Source: Xiphydria camelus
Taxonomy: Eukaryota; Arthropoda; Insecta; Hymenoptera; Xiphydriidae
DNA length: 64,000 nucleotides
Direction: 5' to 3'
Assembly: GCA_963678675.1 (NCBI GenBank)
Contig: OY783198.1
Span: 15,586,085 to 15,650,084, forward strand
The notes under the pieces were generated by a model, which was not told the DNA's origin, ran no database searches, and saw only the letters and a list, made by a program, of their open reading frames with translations. Position numbers and translations under genes: made by a program. Within the stretch, counting starts at the first letter, position 1, and each line of letters starts with the position of its first letter. Shown here piece after piece: positions 1-12,941 of this stretch.

Positions 1-59
1 ATTAATTTAAAATCTTTTTTTTCAATTTTCGAATATAATTTAAACATTTTACATTAATT

Positions 60-1054
60 CGGGGATGGTACAATTTCTTTTAATATAGTGCAAAAAGAAT
101 TTTTTATTTAGCAGTTTTTGAACTTTAAATATATTAGGTGTACAAATAAGTTTTAAGATAGGTACTTTTGCAAAAATTCCAAATTTGTTAAAAAAAAGTA
201 AAATACATTTATTGATCAAAATAATCCCCCTCTCACTTTCAATGACCTTCAGCCATCTTTTAGGCAATTTACAGATGCCTTGCGCAAAGAATAAGAACTT
301 TTTCAAATGTTTTAAATCGCATATCAGATAATTCGTTTTGCATTTTCCGAAACAAGTGAAAATCAGTTGGAGCTAACAATAAGTTTGGTGAATACACCGG
401 GTGTGTTACAACTTCCCATCTAACAATAAGAGCCATTAACGTATCCTTGACCGGCCAACCTACATGAGGCCTGGCGTTGTCATCGAGTAGTTTTGCTGGA
501 CGTTTTCCTTTAGCAGTAAATATACGCTTTTGATCAATTTCTTGGTTCAATCGTATTAATTGTTGACGATAGCGATCGGCAGTAACTGTCTGGCCAGGTT
601 TCAAAAGTTCATAATGGGGAGTACGTCTTTCATATCTCACCATATACACAGTATGACTTTGTTACAGTGAATATTGCGCTTTGGCGTCGATGTCGTCGGC
701 TCAACCCAATGATATCAGCATTTCGGGTTATCAAAATAAATCCACTTTTCATCGCCGGTCACAATTTTCCACAAAAAAGACTTTCTTTGTTGCTTGTTGT
801 AAAGATCCAAACATATGTCAAAACGGCTATTTTATTTGCTTGAGTCAAAGAGGGTGGCACCTACTTTATTTCTTTTCCAATCTTTCCCATTGCTTCAAAG
901 CGGTAGGAAATTGTTTGTTGAGTTACTCCTAGCTGTTCTGAAAGTTATTTTTCCGTCTGGCAAGTTTTCATCTAGAAACGCTTGCAGCTCCTGGTCGTCC
1001 ATCTTTACAGGGGCCCCGATACGTTCATGGTCCCTAACATCAAAATCACCGTCT
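60..1054 (-). pseudogene. mariner-family transposase remnant
   Basis: Degenerate mariner transposase read on the minus strand in several frames. In coding order I see FKDGDFDV and GAPVKMDDQELQAFLDEN near 1055-960, then the first catalytic block VTGDEKWIYFDNP near 770-720. The second block LLDDNARPHVGWPVK lies near 490-440 and the third, HPVYSPNLLLAPTDFHLF, near 400-340, followed by GICKLPKRWLKVIES near 280-220. These match the order and spacing of the D,D34D mariner family. Frameshifts and stops between blocks make it inactive. The coding similarity stops abruptly at the TTAA border of the neighbouring large element (1055-1058), and I do not find the missing N-terminus beyond 9174. No convincing terminal inverted repeat was seen. 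Family assignment is firm; subfamily is not. Confidence 0.9.
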
Positions 1055-2279
1055 TTAAATCAAGAGACACGGCAGTGTCTCGCGGCATGTTCGTTCAAGT
1101 AGTTTCGCGCTCAGACACGACAGCGCTGATGTCGCAAGCACCCGTGTCTCTTTACACCACAAATGTCTGCCCCCTGCACCCCTCAATTTTTACATCGAAT
1201 TTTCTCTATAAATATACGGTTATAACCAAAACTATGCTTAGTTACGCCATATAAATTGACTATTCTCTATTGATAGAGACCAGAATAAATGTTATAAAAG
1301 TTACATATTAACAGAGATTTTTCCTTAGCAACGCGAAGCCACGCCCCTTGCGCCTAAAAGTCGAGAATCCGATTTCTCGGGCGATATATATATGTCAAAA
1401 TCTCACAAAAATTCCGCCTATCTTAGGCGATAGTCGGCCATGATCGGAAATATGTACACAGATACGGCCACACGCGTACGCCATCAAATGTATGTGAGAG
1501 TGTGTGAGAGAATATATTCCTTAAATGTTTGGGTATTTTCAAAGTTAATAAAATATTTCCATTTGCGAAACGATTAACCTCGCGTTTATTTCGATCCTCG
1601 GACGCGCTTGTCAATAAAATGTAAAAATTCAGTGTAATCGAAGTTATGAATCTCAATAGTCGTGAATGTTACAGAAACTCCGTATAGTTTAATAATCGTT
1701 TGTTTTTTTTCGATAATCGAGATAGTGAACGGATGCAGTGCTGTGTTTCTCTGGTTGCCTGTGCATAAAGAGCAGGAAAGGAGACGGCAGCATCTCAGAA
1801 GAATTACCATCAGATAAGTTTAATTGCCATCTGACAGCTTTAACCTCAATTTCGATGGAAGGACAATTATCTTTGTGATAATTCTATTTTTTGTTTCAGC
1901 GTCATGCGAGCATGAGACGAATCGATGGCTTTTCTTCTCTGTCACAATCAAAGCCGTGGGAGAAAAATAGGAGATGCAATGGAATTGGATCACAACAATC
2001 GAGTAATTACTTTATCATTATTTTTTCTCTATCGATATATTTCCTCTTTCGTACTATTACAAGTTCCAATTTACAGACGGACCTGTCAAACCTGAAGTGT
2101 ACATGTACCTCACTTCTACTTCATCTGTTCTTTATCTCCGTTGTAACGACAGTCAATGAGGAATCACTGATACCGATTAGGGTTCGAGGGTTATTCCTTA
2201 TTCTTTCTAGCACAGCATCGATATTTTACTGCACCTGTTTTCTTCTGGGACTTCCTAAAATAATTATAAATACCCCATA

Positions 2280-3114
2280 TGATTGTTATTTACAATTTGT
2301 TACAGATCGTATGCGAACCCGAGGGGGTTTCTTTCGAACGAAGGGTCATCCACTTGTTGTTCCAAGAACCAGTTGCATTAGTTCATTTGGCGAGCTGGAT
2401 CTGCTGCCTCGAGTGCATGGACGTGTGCCACTTTAAATAGATATTTTGTAATTTCCATCGTTACATCAGAGGCGCGAAGAAGAGATGAAATAGAAGTGAG
2501 GTACATGTACATTTCACGTTTGATAGGTTGGTATATAAATTGGAATTTCTGATAGTATAATACGAAAGAGGAAATATATCGATAAAGGAAAAATAATAAT
2601 AAAGTAGTTACTACATTATTGTAATCTAATTCCATTGTGTCCCTCACTTTTCTGCCACGACTTTGATCGTTGATAGTTAAGAAAAATCAAATTTATTGGT
2701 TGATCCATCTACTATCAACAATCAAAGTCGTGGCAGAAAAATAAAGGATACAATATTATTGGATTACAATAATGTAGTAACTACTTTATTATTATTTTTT
2801 CTTTATCGATATATTTCCTCTTTCGTATTATACTATCAGAGAAGTTCCAATCTATATACCAACCTATCAAACATGAAGTGTACGTTTACCTCACTTCTAT
2901 TTCATCTCTTCTTCGCCTCTGATGTAACGATGGAAATTACAAAATATCCATTTAAAGTGGCACACGTCCATGCACTCGAGACAGCAGATCCAGCTCGCCG
3001 AATGAACTAATGCAACTGGTTCTTGAAACAACAAGTGGATGATCCCTTGTTCGAAAGAAATCCCCTCGGGTTCGCATACGATCTGTAACAAATTGTAAAT
3101 AACATAATCATTTG
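2280..3114. repeat. near-perfect palindrome, ~410 bp arms
   Basis: 2280-2695 is repeated in inverted orientation at 2703-3114, around a short centre near 2690-2705. Both arms share a block around GTGAGGTACATGTAC and end in TGCGAACCCGAGG-type sequence. Short open frames in the arms are mirror images of each other and resemble no protein I recognise, so I do not call genes. Confidence 0.75.
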
Positions 3115-3219
3115 CAGTTTCACTATTTAAAATATACCGAACTTACTCAACGTAGAAGTGAAGAAACTATATTAATCTGAGTTAACCAATTCTAATGACA
3201 GAATTATTAAAAATGATAT

Positions 3220-5880
3220 ATTTCATCTTTCGTATTATACTATCACAAGTTCCAATTTATATACCGACCTGTCAAACGTGAAGTGTACATGTACCTCACT
3301 TCTATTTCATCTCTTCTTCGCCTCTAGAGTAACGATGGAAATTACAAAATATCATAACTTTTCTGTAACATTTCTGCAATATTTTACAATATTCGGGAAC
3401 ACTACCGTATGTTAGAAATATATATTTCTCGATAAATTCGCGAATGTTGCGAAACATCATAGAAACGTTTCGATCTCATTACGTCAAAAGATCTCCTCAA
3501 TAAGGTACAGCTCGATAAGATTGTACTTGTCAGGGCTGAATTATATAGGGTTTTTTATAATTATTTTAGGAAGTCCCAGAAGAATACAGGTGCAGCAAAA
3601 TATCGATGCTGTCCTAGAAAGAATGAGGAATAACCCTCGAACCCTAATCGATATCAGTGATTCCTCATCGACCGTCGTTACACTAGAGGAGAAGAAGAGA
3701 TGAAATAGAACTGAGGTACATGTACACTTCACTTTTAACAAGTCGGTATATAAATTTGAACTTGTGATAGTATAATACGAAAGAGGAAATATATCACTTT
3801 TAATAATTCTGTCATTATTATCTATAGAATTAGTTAACTCAGATTAATATAGTTTCTTAATTTCTACATAGAGTAAGTTGGGTAAATTTTAAATAGTGAA
3901 ATACTGAATATATAATTGTGTTATTTATAATTTGCTACAGAAATAAACGTACTTCTATTGAATTCCACCCAGAAGGACTCCAAATCATGTGCGAACCCGA
4001 GGGGGTTTTTTTGAACGAGGGATCGTCCACTTGTTGTTCCAAGAACCAGCTGCATTAGTTTATTCGGTGGGTTAGATCTGCTGCCTCGAGTGCATCGACG
4101 TGCGTTCATCCTTCAATATCCTCCCTACCATGATCTGCTGATTCTAACCTCTGTTGCCACAGCCCGAATGCTCGTCGAAGATTATTCCTTATTCTTTCTA
4201 GCACAGATCTATATTATGCTGCATCTGTATTCTTCTGGGACTTCCTAAAATAAGTATAAAAACCCCATATAATTCAGCTCTGACAAGTACAATCTTATCG
4301 AGGAAATCTTTCGATGTAATGATTCCGAAATGTTTCTATGATATTTTGCAACATTCGTGAATTTATCAAGAAATATATATTTCTAACATACGGTAGTATT
4401 CACGAATATTGCAAAATATCGCAGGAATGTTACAGAAAAAGTTACTTGCAAAAACGTGCTTTGTGGGATGTAAATGATTATACCAGAGGCGAAGAAGAGA
4501 TGAAATAAAAGTGAGGTACATGTACATTTCACGCTTGACAGGTCGGTATATAAATTTGAACTTGTGTGATAGTATAATACGAAAGAGGAAATATATAAAT
4601 AAAGAAAAAATAATAATAAAGTAGTTACTCCATTATTGTAATCCAATTCCATTGTATCCCTTATTTTTCTGCCACGACTTTGATTGTTGATAGTGGATGG
4701 ATCAGCCAATAAATTTAATTTTTATTCACTATCAACAATCAGTCGCGGCAGAAAAATAAGGGATACAATGGAATTGGATTACAGTAATGTAGTAACTACT
4801 TTATTATTTTTTTTTCTTTATCGATATATATTTCCTCTTTCGTATTATACTATCCCAATTTCGAATTTATATACCGACCTGTCAAACGTGAAGTGTACAT
4901 GTACCTCACTTTTATTTCATTAAGTATTACTGCAGAACGAGTAGGTAAGAAGATTTTCATGAAGACTCATGATTTTTTGACTTGTCATCTCGTACAGGTG
5001 CAACCGAAGAGGATCTAGCTCGTGTCCTGTCCACAAAAAGATGACTCGATGGACATTGGAGAATGTCAGACTTGTCACCGAGCGCCTATATCCCACGGTA
5101 CATTAATTGCAATACGCGTTTCTCCTTTCAACTATTCCAGCGTTAAATAACTTTTACTTGTTTCAAGCTAATAACCTTTTTTGAACTGTTTGTGGTAGGT
5201 GGCAGCGATTGATAATAGCGACTCGTCGTAGACAAGTTCGTCTATTAAAACTAAAAAGCAATTCGGTGTACCGAACTACTACTGGGATAATGTGCCCGAG
5301 CTCATGGTCTATTCTGCGATTAACATTAACGTAATCGTGATTACGCTCAGGTGATGGGTGTTCCAAAAGAGGTAAAGTTAATACTAAATATCGAATGCTC
5401 TCTGTAAGCTGACTTGCTAGTGTATGCTTTGCAACTGGAATATCATCGCAGGAATAATTTGTCTACGATTAGTCACAATCATTGATCGCTGCCCCCTACG
5501 ATGAACAGTTTGTACAAGGTAAATACTTTGAAAGAAGTGAAAGTTATTTAAAGCAGGAATAATTGAAACGAAAAGCGCATATTGCAATAAATGTACCGTG
5601 GGTAACTGGCGCTCGGTGACAAGTCTGATATTCTCCGATGTCCATCGAGTCATCTTTTTACGGACAGGACACGAGCTAGGTCCTCTTCGGTTGCACCTGT
5701 ACGAGATGACATGTCAGAGTCTGCAGTAATACTTAATGAGATAAAAGTGAGGTACATGTATACTTCACGTTTGACAGGTCGGTATATAAATTCGAACTTG
5801 GAATAGTATAATACGAAAGAGGGACTATATCGATGAAGAAAAAATAAGGGATACAATAAAATTGGATTACAATAATGGAG
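3220..5880. repeat. mosaic of partial copies of the 2280-3114 repeat
   Basis: At least four more partial copies of the same unit, in both orientations, lie at about 3220-3360, 3690-3800, 4480-4925 and 5740-5880. They are recognised by the shared GTACATGTAC core, the GACAGGTCGGTATATAAAT block and AGTATAATACGAAAGAGG. A second module, found at 4985-5165 and inverted at 5535-5720, reads AGGATCTAGCTCGTGTCCTG. A third short piece, GGACTTCCTAAAATAA, recurs at about 2250, 3565 and 4235. No coding region is supported. Confidence 0.6.
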
Positions 5881-5984
5881 TAACTACTTTAAACACTTGG
5901 GGAAACTCACCGAAGGAACCCGAATAATTATCTTATCACTTGTACACTTGATTTCGAGGTTACATGCATGATTTGACAGCTACC

Positions 5985-6177
5985 GGGAGATCAGGGGGGC
6001 CTTTCTCGAGTCACTCGTATCTTTGCGTGCACGCAACTCAGCGAAGAGATCAATCAGGTTCAAGTATTCCGTTGCGGCGGGGGTCCTGATTGGTCTACTC
6101 GCTAAAAAACGTATATGCATCTTTGCGAGTAGACCAATCACGACCCCCACCACAACGGAATACTTGATCTGCAACAG
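5985..6177. repeat. hairpin element with ATCAAGTATTCCGTTG core, copy 1
   Basis: Foldback pairing CAAGTATTCCGTTGCGG with CCACAACGGAATACTTG, plus an inner stem GATTGGTCTACTCGC / GCGAGTAGACCAATC. Its left part (GGGGGGCCTTTCTCGAGTCACTCG-like) matches the flank of the related copy at 25737-25905. Members of this family also occur at 27390-27475, 28927-29075 and 30185-30275. Confidence 0.7.
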
Positions 6178-6508
6178 TTAATAGATGATTTTTATTCGCA
6201 TTGGCATGTTTATGATGATATTTGCAATGAATGTTCTACTCGGATTGAAATGAGTCGTAAGGTCAGCATCGAAGCTGTAAATGATGTAGTAATAATTACA
6301 TTAAATTTATTTATGACTAACAAGGGGACCCTTCGAAAGTCGGAGCACCGATTGTAATGAATTTTTTTTTATAAATAAAGGGAAGTCCCCTGAGTAACGC
6401 TCATACTTTACTTTTGTCCAATGCGCCTTTGTTTATTTAAAAAAAAAAGAAATTGTTTTGACGCGTAAAGTGTGTACTGTAATGTAATACTCGGTATCCA
6501 AGATAACG

Positions 6509-6578
6509 GTGTGGCGCAGTCGGCTAAGGCATAGACTTACCACGCGGGCGTCCCGCGTTCGATTCCCGTGCATGCACT
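6509..6578 (+). other. tRNA-derived sequence with pol III A and B boxes
   Basis: TGGCGCAGTCGG at 6512-6523 matches the tRNA A box and GTTCGATTCCC at 6557-6567 matches the B box, with normal spacing. Acceptor and T stems do not pair well, so this is a tRNA-derived promoter module rather than a working tRNA. It lies inside the left arm of the TAA-flanked MITE. Confidence 0.75.
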
Positions 6579-7067
6579 ATCTTTTTTTTTTGCCAATTTC
6601 GAACTTTTTCACTTTTTTTATTATTCAAACTATTGCTACTAATCTTTAGAAGTAAAATAAATCTAGGTAAGGCGAAAAAACAAAATTTAAACACGTTCAA
6701 TTACAAAAAGCATTTTCATTTATTCGTAACAAGTGAAATTTTAAATTTAATTGGTATACTTATCGCTAATTCCATCGGAAGTCACGTCACGAGTGAATTA
6801 CCACCAAATTTAATGAATGTTTCGTAGGAAAATGAGTAATTTGCACTTACCCGGCATTGACGTTATTTAATGTGAAGCATAGAAATTGTCACCAAAACTT
6901 CACTAATTTGCCTTCGAATGATTAGTAACAATCGTTCAAAATATAGTTTTAAATGCAAAAAAATTTTTTATTCACGTTACCTAGATTTATTTTACTTCTA
7001 AAGATTAGTAGCAATAGTTTGAATAATAAAAAAAGTGAAAAAGTTCGAAATTGGCAAAAAAAAAAGA

Positions 7068-7138
7068 TAGTGCATGCACGGGAATCGAACGCGGGACGCC
7101 CGCGTGGTAAGTCTATGCCTTAGCCGACTGCGCCACGC
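7068..7138 (-). other. tRNA-derived sequence, inverted partner
   Basis: Mirror copy of 6509-6578 in the right arm, nearly identical, with A and B boxes on the minus strand. The two copies would drive convergent transcription into the MITE centre if active. Confidence 0.75.
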
Positions 7139-7328
7139 CGTTATCTTGGATACCGAGTATTACATTACAGTACACACTTTAAGCGTCAAAACAATTTCTT
7201 TTTTTTTAAATAAACAAAGGCGCATTGGACAAAAGTAAAGTATGAGCGTTACTCAGGAGACTTCCCTTTATTTATAAAAAAAAATTCATTACAATCGGTG
7301 CTCCGACTTTCGAAGGGTCCCCTTGTAA

Positions 7329-7793
7329 GGGCGAAATTTCAGCGGTGCATGCAAAAGGATTTCTTAAAACTATTCCAACGTCTCGAGTTAACATATGTAA
7401 CAACATATATACTGTCATAAGTGGTATCTTTACATGTGATGAAACAATTCGTCATGGTCATTGGAAGAGTATACTTAGAGAGTTGAACGTAAAACGTCTT
7501 CATGGATTTCTGTAGACGACCAAAATATAAGAAAAATCCGATGGCCTGTAAATTCGAAAGCGGTATATGTTTTATTTCTCCAAAATACTAAGGCAAAGTG
7601 AAAAATATAAGGGCTCTCTAGTCTATAAATCCCTTTCAAAATATCACGAGAATAAATCAAAAGTAAGTAAGTGGTTATAATTAATTGGCTCGTATCGGTA
7701 TAAAATGTGAGACTTTAATTTTGTGGTAATAGAAAGCTATTCTTCTACATGTACGTATTCTCCTCATGAATAAATTCCAAAAAGTAATGAAAT
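7329..7793. other. no gene seen
   Basis: AT-rich sequence between two MITEs inside the 8.1 kb element. I see no splice-bounded reading frame or recognisable repeat. Confidence 0.5.
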
Positions 7794-8536
7794 CCCCCTA
7801 CAAAAACAGATTCTCTGTAAAAAAAATGCGGCATGTTCATTCAATGCTAACAAAAATTGATACCTACGTAAAATACTCTCCAAAAAAGATTTGAAATCAA
7901 TTAAGATCGCCATGTTCCAGATTTATATATAAAAAGTAAAAGGCATCATTTGAAAGGAAAATTATTGTAAATCAAATTACTAAAAAATTCGACTAAAGAA
8001 TTTATAAAAAAAATTTTAATAAAAAAGAACTTGCCGCGTTTTTTTCCTTCAAAATAAAAAATTCAGACAGAATTATACTCGATGTTTATGCACTTATGAG
8101 ATTTTAAATAAATTCATACACTCTTATATGATACCACCAGTATACCGAATGTCGCACGGGAAACCAATCAGGCGGGGGCCTTTTGAATTTCTCTGAATTT
8201 GACTTCGGCAGTGCAATTTATGAATTACCCTAGCACCGTCCAAGAACTATCAATTATTCGGTATAGTGGACAAAAGATGAAAACTTAAACGCGGCAAGTT
8301 CTTTTTTATTACAATTTTTTTATAAATTCTTTAGTCGAATTTTTTAGTAACTTGATTTACAATAATTTTACTTTCAAATGATGCCTTTTACTTTTTATAT
8401 ATAAATCTGGAACATGGCGATCTTAATTAATTTCAAATCTTTTTTGGAGAGTATTTTACGTAGGTATCAATTTTTGTTAGCACTGAATGAACATGCCGCC
8501 TTTTTTTTTTTACAGAGAATCTGTTTTTGTGGGGGG
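7794..8536. mobile_element. MITE with ~245 bp inverted arms
   Basis: Arms 7794-8040 and 8288-8536 mirror each other, beginning CCCCCTACAAAAACAG and ending CTGTTTTTGTGGGGG. The centre (8046-8287) is unrelated. No protein is coded. It abuts the inner end of the right arm of the 8.1 kb element. I could not define the target duplication. Confidence 0.8.
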
Positions 8537-9174
8537 TTAAACTATACGGAGCGTCTGTCACATTCACCACTATTGAGATTCATAACTCCGATTACACTGA
8601 ATTTTTACATTTTATTAACAAGCGCGTCCGAGGATCGAAATAAACGCAAGGTTAATCGTTTCGCGAATGGAAATATTTTATTAACTTTGAAAATACCCAA
8701 ACATTTAAGGAATATATTCTCTCACACACTCTCACATACATTTGATGGGGTATGCGTGTGGCCGTATCTGTGTACATATTTCCGATCATGACCGACTATC
8801 GCCGAAGATATAGGCGGAATTTTTGTGAGATTTTGACATATATATATCGCCCGAGAAATCGGATTCTCGACTTTTAAGCGCAAGGGGCGTGGCTTCGCGT
8901 TACTAAGGAAAAATCTCTGATAATATGTAACTTATAACATTTATTCTGGTCTCTATCAATAGAGAATAGTCAATTTATATGGCGTAACTAAGCATAGTTT
9001 TGGTTATAACCGTATATTTATTGAGAAAATTCGATGTAAAGATTAAGGGGTGCAGGGGGCAGACATTTGTGGTGTAAAGAGACACGGGTGCTCGTGACAT
9101 CAGCGCTGTCGTGTCTGAGCGCGAAACTACTTGAACGAACATGCCGCGAGACACTGCCGTGTCTCTTGATTTAA

Positions 9175-10129
9175 TTATTATTTATTGTTTCGGCACGCGC
9201 AGGGCTTCGCGAACCCTTCCCAACTTTCACCAGACTCGCGGGAGGACATGGGCACCCTTTGCCCTCCGCTATCGTCCATGGTTGACCTCCAATAAATTCA
9301 GCCTTCGAGACGCGCATACACCTGTCCCTTGACTGCATCACGGGACGTCGACGTATCTGCGCGTCTTCCCGGAGTTTTTCTCACGTTTTTACTATTCCAC
9401 TTTCTCGAAACTTTCTTCTCGCATCGTGAGTTGGAAAAAAAATCCGCCCTTGTACCGAAGCGTACCCCCTCCTTTCGAGCCGCTTGCGAGCTTAATATTA
9501 ATATTAATAATAATGGCTTGTGTACATTAATCCAATTCCAGTCACTCACTAAACCCACTAAACGGTATACTAGGAATAGTTTTACTTTTCGCCACCAGAC
9601 GGCGTATCGAGACATGTCACATCGCAATATGCTCGCCCGCTCTTCACGACGCGTAACTGCTCGATTGCGCCGTCACATCTCGTAAAGAGCGGATGTAGTC
9701 GAAGCAGGGAGAAATAGGGAGACGAGAGACCCGCTATTCGTGGGTTCCCCCATACAGGAAGTACTTTTGGTCACGCCCGAGAACGGCTCTTAAGCCGACA
9801 CAGCTCTAATGAGCCATAAAGTACCTACTGAAAAGTCAGTTTTTATTGTTTTTAAGACTGGCGCAGTAATCCGACAATTCTAGAAAAATGTATGAAAAAT
9901 AAGCCAATGATTCTACAAATTAGAATATTTTTTTGGTAATTGTTACTTTACAAAATAATTTAAAAAATGCCACATTAATATTTTTAGATTTTATTACAAA
10001 TCAAGCGCGGCTAAGAATTGAGTAGATTTTTCTTAACTCTAGTCGAACCAATTTTATGCATATAAATTTTGTCGAAAAGGTACAAAAAACAGTTATTGAG
10101 ATAAAAATGATTAATTGAAAAATGGGTTT
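9175..10129. other. no gene seen; GC-richer block at its left
   Basis: 9180-9700 is richer in GC and CpG than its surroundings and has two overlapping open frames of about 110 codons on opposite strands. Neither resembles a family I know. From 9850 on it is plain AT-rich sequence. Confidence 0.4.
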
Positions 10130-10133
10130 TTAA

Positions 10134-10207
10134 CCTCTTGCGGTGTAAAGAAATTCACGGTTCCGAAGAATCTCGACGTGCATGGCACGTCTTTCCATCG
10201 CAAGTGG
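10134..10207. mobile_element. 74 bp TTAA-flanked MITE
   Basis: TTAA at 10130-10133 and 10208-10211 flank inverted ends CCTCTTGCGGTG and CATCGCAAGTGG. The pattern fits a piggyBac-type non-autonomous element. Confidence 0.7.
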
Positions 10208-10797
10208 TTAATGATATCTCAATTATAGGCCAGGCAACATAGGCCAAAAAAGGGGTTGTAGGCGAAATAATTCTCGAAAAGCTGGATATGGTTTTAATCT
10301 TTTCATTTGCACGTAAAAAGAGTTTTTTAAAGTTTGCACCAATTTTCTGCTTGTGCTGTATGAGGGGTGTCCCAAAAACTTCGAAATTTTTCGACTTTTT
10401 TCAGTTTTTCACTAATAACTCCTAAATAATGCATTTCTAGGACAATTTTTACTCGTTTATAAATTAAAGTACATACAATTCTACGTAAAATGAGCCCCAC
10501 ATTTGAAATTAAGTCAAGTAGTATAGACGATATGCATGTTTGAAAAACAACCATTTCTTAAATTTTTTAAGGAAAAATCATATTTTGAATTTTTAGACCT
10601 TATTTCCATTACGTAAAATGTATTATATAAAATTATTCTGTATTTGGAATTTATATCACAGCGAGTGTGCTGTATCAGATATATGTACGTAAGCTGCATT
10701 CTTCTGCCCCCTCCCTTGCTATTAGCGTATCCCATAAGTTTCTTCCGCGCCACGCTATGAATGACTCTAGCCGGCTATGTTTATATAAACATGCTTA

Positions 10798-11170
10798 AAG
10801 GTCGGGACATACATTATCGGGCCGTGCCAGGGCCAGGACACGGCCGAAGAGGAAGAAATGCACGGCGCGTGTATCTAGGAACCACACATGTCCGTCAGTT
10901 GTCAGTTGTCTCGGAAACTGCTATATTGCTAGGCGCTAAAACACGTAAATTACGGAAACACGAGAAGCGCGGCCGGACCGTCACCGTGAAAAAGTAAAAC
11001 TGAAATAATTGGCCCGGCCCGGTGACGGTCCGTTGGCGATGCCCGGTCACGGCCCGGTAAAGTGAGAACAAAAGCATTTAATTCTATTGGACAGATCGAC
11101 CGCCGGACGACGGACGATACTCGGCCGTGCTCCGGCCCTGGTACGGCCCGGTAATGTATGTCCCGACCTT
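10798..11170. mobile_element. 373 bp TA-flanked MITE, GC-rich
   Basis: Inverted ends AAGGTCGGGACATACATTA / TAATGTATGTCCCGACCTT with TA on both sides (10796-10797, 11171-11172). The interior contains repeated GGCCGTG and GGCCCGG motifs and is far richer in GC than its surroundings. Confidence 0.85.
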
Positions 11171-12484
11171 TATTAGGTACCTACGTTTTATGCGCCAAGT
11201 CAAACGGTACAACTTTTCTTCAACAAGTCTTTCTGAAATCACGCTCGTTCGGGAGATAAAGGGTGTCCCATTAAGAACTTTAATTTTGAATAGTGTGCCA
11301 TGACTAACTGTTAAATGTTCAGTTGGCCATATTTGGTACACGTCTTATAGAAACTTTGACATTTACAGTCTGTGTCAGAAGAAAGTGTACGCGTTTATTT
11401 CTACAGTACAAGAGATATCTCTGTCTCTCTCTTTCGGGATGCGATTGTACCATCGGCTACGGCACAAACACCGATTCATTTTAGTATCGCTCGAGACCTC
11501 GAAGTGGAAGACTTTGTTGTAAAATGAGTGCCAAGTACGCGAAGTGTTTTGAGGCAGTTTTCCTTTGCAAACACCCAAAAGGACCTAAATTATCATTTTC
11601 AACGGCTGTGAAAGCAATTAAAAGTGAAAAAGTTTCGTTTCAAAGTGTGTCGAGCGGTTTGAGGTGTATAAAAACGTCGATGACTACGATGAAGCGAGCA
11701 ACCACAGAAAAGCAGGACAAAGCGATAGTCAATTTATTCAAGAAGACTCCCACTCTGCGATTGCGTCAGACCCGCGCTCAACTGGCTAAGAGATGAATAG
11801 ATATGTATGAGTACCAACACAATTCAACGGCGTTTACAAGAGAGGCAAAGGTGAAATATCGTCCCACGACTTTGAAACCGCTGCTCTCTCAAAAGCGTAT
11901 CGAAAAACGCAAAGCCTGGGCTGAGGAAAACCAAGATCGCGATTGGACTAAAGTTGTTTTTTCCGATGAAGCAACTTTTTGGACCTGGGTTCCCCAGAAA
12001 CGTGCTTGGTCCACCAGCAATACACGTTTCATCCAGCGTATCGTCAAACACCCGGTGAAGATCAATGTTTGTGGGTGCTTCTCTCAGCGCGGTTTTGGCT
12101 GTTTAGAATTGTTCACCGAGAATTTGGACGCTAAGAAAATGATCAAAATTCATCAGCGTGGACTCTTAAAGTCGGTGCATACAATGTTCACAAGCGAAAA
12201 TGAAAATTGGGTGCTTCAAGAAGCTAATGATCCTAAACATCCAAATCGCTTGTGCAAGGCTTGGTAAGAGGAACATGGAATCGTGACAATGGACTGGCCT
12301 TCACAATCTCAAGATGCCAACCCAATCGAAAATGTGTGGGGAATAATGAAAAACCAACTCGCTGGAAAGCCAGTACGATTTGAAACAATTGGCATGCAGT
12401 ATTCGAAGATTTTAGCGTCCGCTGTCCGTCGCACAGTGGGGCCAAAGACCGGTTTTCTTGGCCAAAATCCAAAAAGTATATTAA

Positions 12485-12812
12485 TCGAGATGAAATTGAG
12501 TACTCGGAGGTTTTTGGGGTCGCTGATTATGAATTTAAAGTAAAAATTTCGAAAAACAATATGGCGGATCCAATATGGCGGAAAGGTTTTTCAAAAATTG
12601 ATTGAATCTGGGTGAAATTGAGTACTTGAGAGTTTTTGGGGTCGCTGATTACGAATCCAGTCAAAATTTCGAAAAACAATGGCGGGTCCAATATGGCGGA
12701 AAGGTTTCTCAAAAATTGATCGAATCTGGGTGAAATTGACTAGTCGAGAATTTTTAGGATCGCTGATTACGAATCCGAAGTCAAAATTTCAAAAAACAAT
12801 ATGGCGGATTCA
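12485..12812 (+). repeat. tandem repeat, ~120 bp unit, about 2.7 copies
   Basis: Units share GGTCGCTGATTA, then CAAAATTTC and AACAATATGGCGG-type sequence. They sit next to the left end of the hAT-like element, a position where subterminal transposase-binding repeats often occur. No coding is supported. Confidence 0.75.
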
Positions 12813-12941
12813 GTAGATATAGTTACCTTGTGTGGCAAAATATTATTAGGCTTTCTTGCATGGTAAAGGAAGAATATAAAGGGTAAACCGTGCATAAAAA
12901 ACGTTTATTATAGAATCACAATCTGTTAATTAAATACATGT

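Larger units (their letters stand above)
6321..7325. mobile_element. MITE with tRNA-like modules, TIR CAAGGGGACC, TAA target site
   Basis: Inverted arms of about 355 bp (6321-6678 and 6971-7325) begin CAAGGGGACC and end GGTCCCCTTG. TAA flanks both sides (6318-6320, 7326-7328), a 3 bp duplication of the type seen with PIF/Harbinger transposons. There is no transposase. Each arm contains a tRNA-like sequence, so the two copies point at each other. A second element with the same termini and the same TAA flanks lies at 20565-21249. Confidence 0.85.
1059..9170. mobile_element. 8.1 kb TTAA-bounded long-inverted-repeat element
   Basis: The sequences at 1059-1694 and 8537-9170 are near-identical inverted arms of about 635 bp, starting ATCAAGAGACACGGCAGTG. 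TTAA directly abuts both ends (1055-1058 and 9171-9174), which suggests a piggyBac-like TTAA target duplication, although the terminal bases are not typical of that family. No intact transposase is visible. The interior is a mosaic of smaller palindromic elements. A related fragment of about 45 bp recurs at 50548-50592. Whether this is a true mobile unit or a foldback grown by insertion cannot be told from one copy. Confidence 0.6.

Noticed and set aside
6509..6578. Functional tRNA gene
   Set aside because: A and B boxes are good but acceptor and T stems do not pair, and the copy is inside a MITE arm with a mirrored partner.
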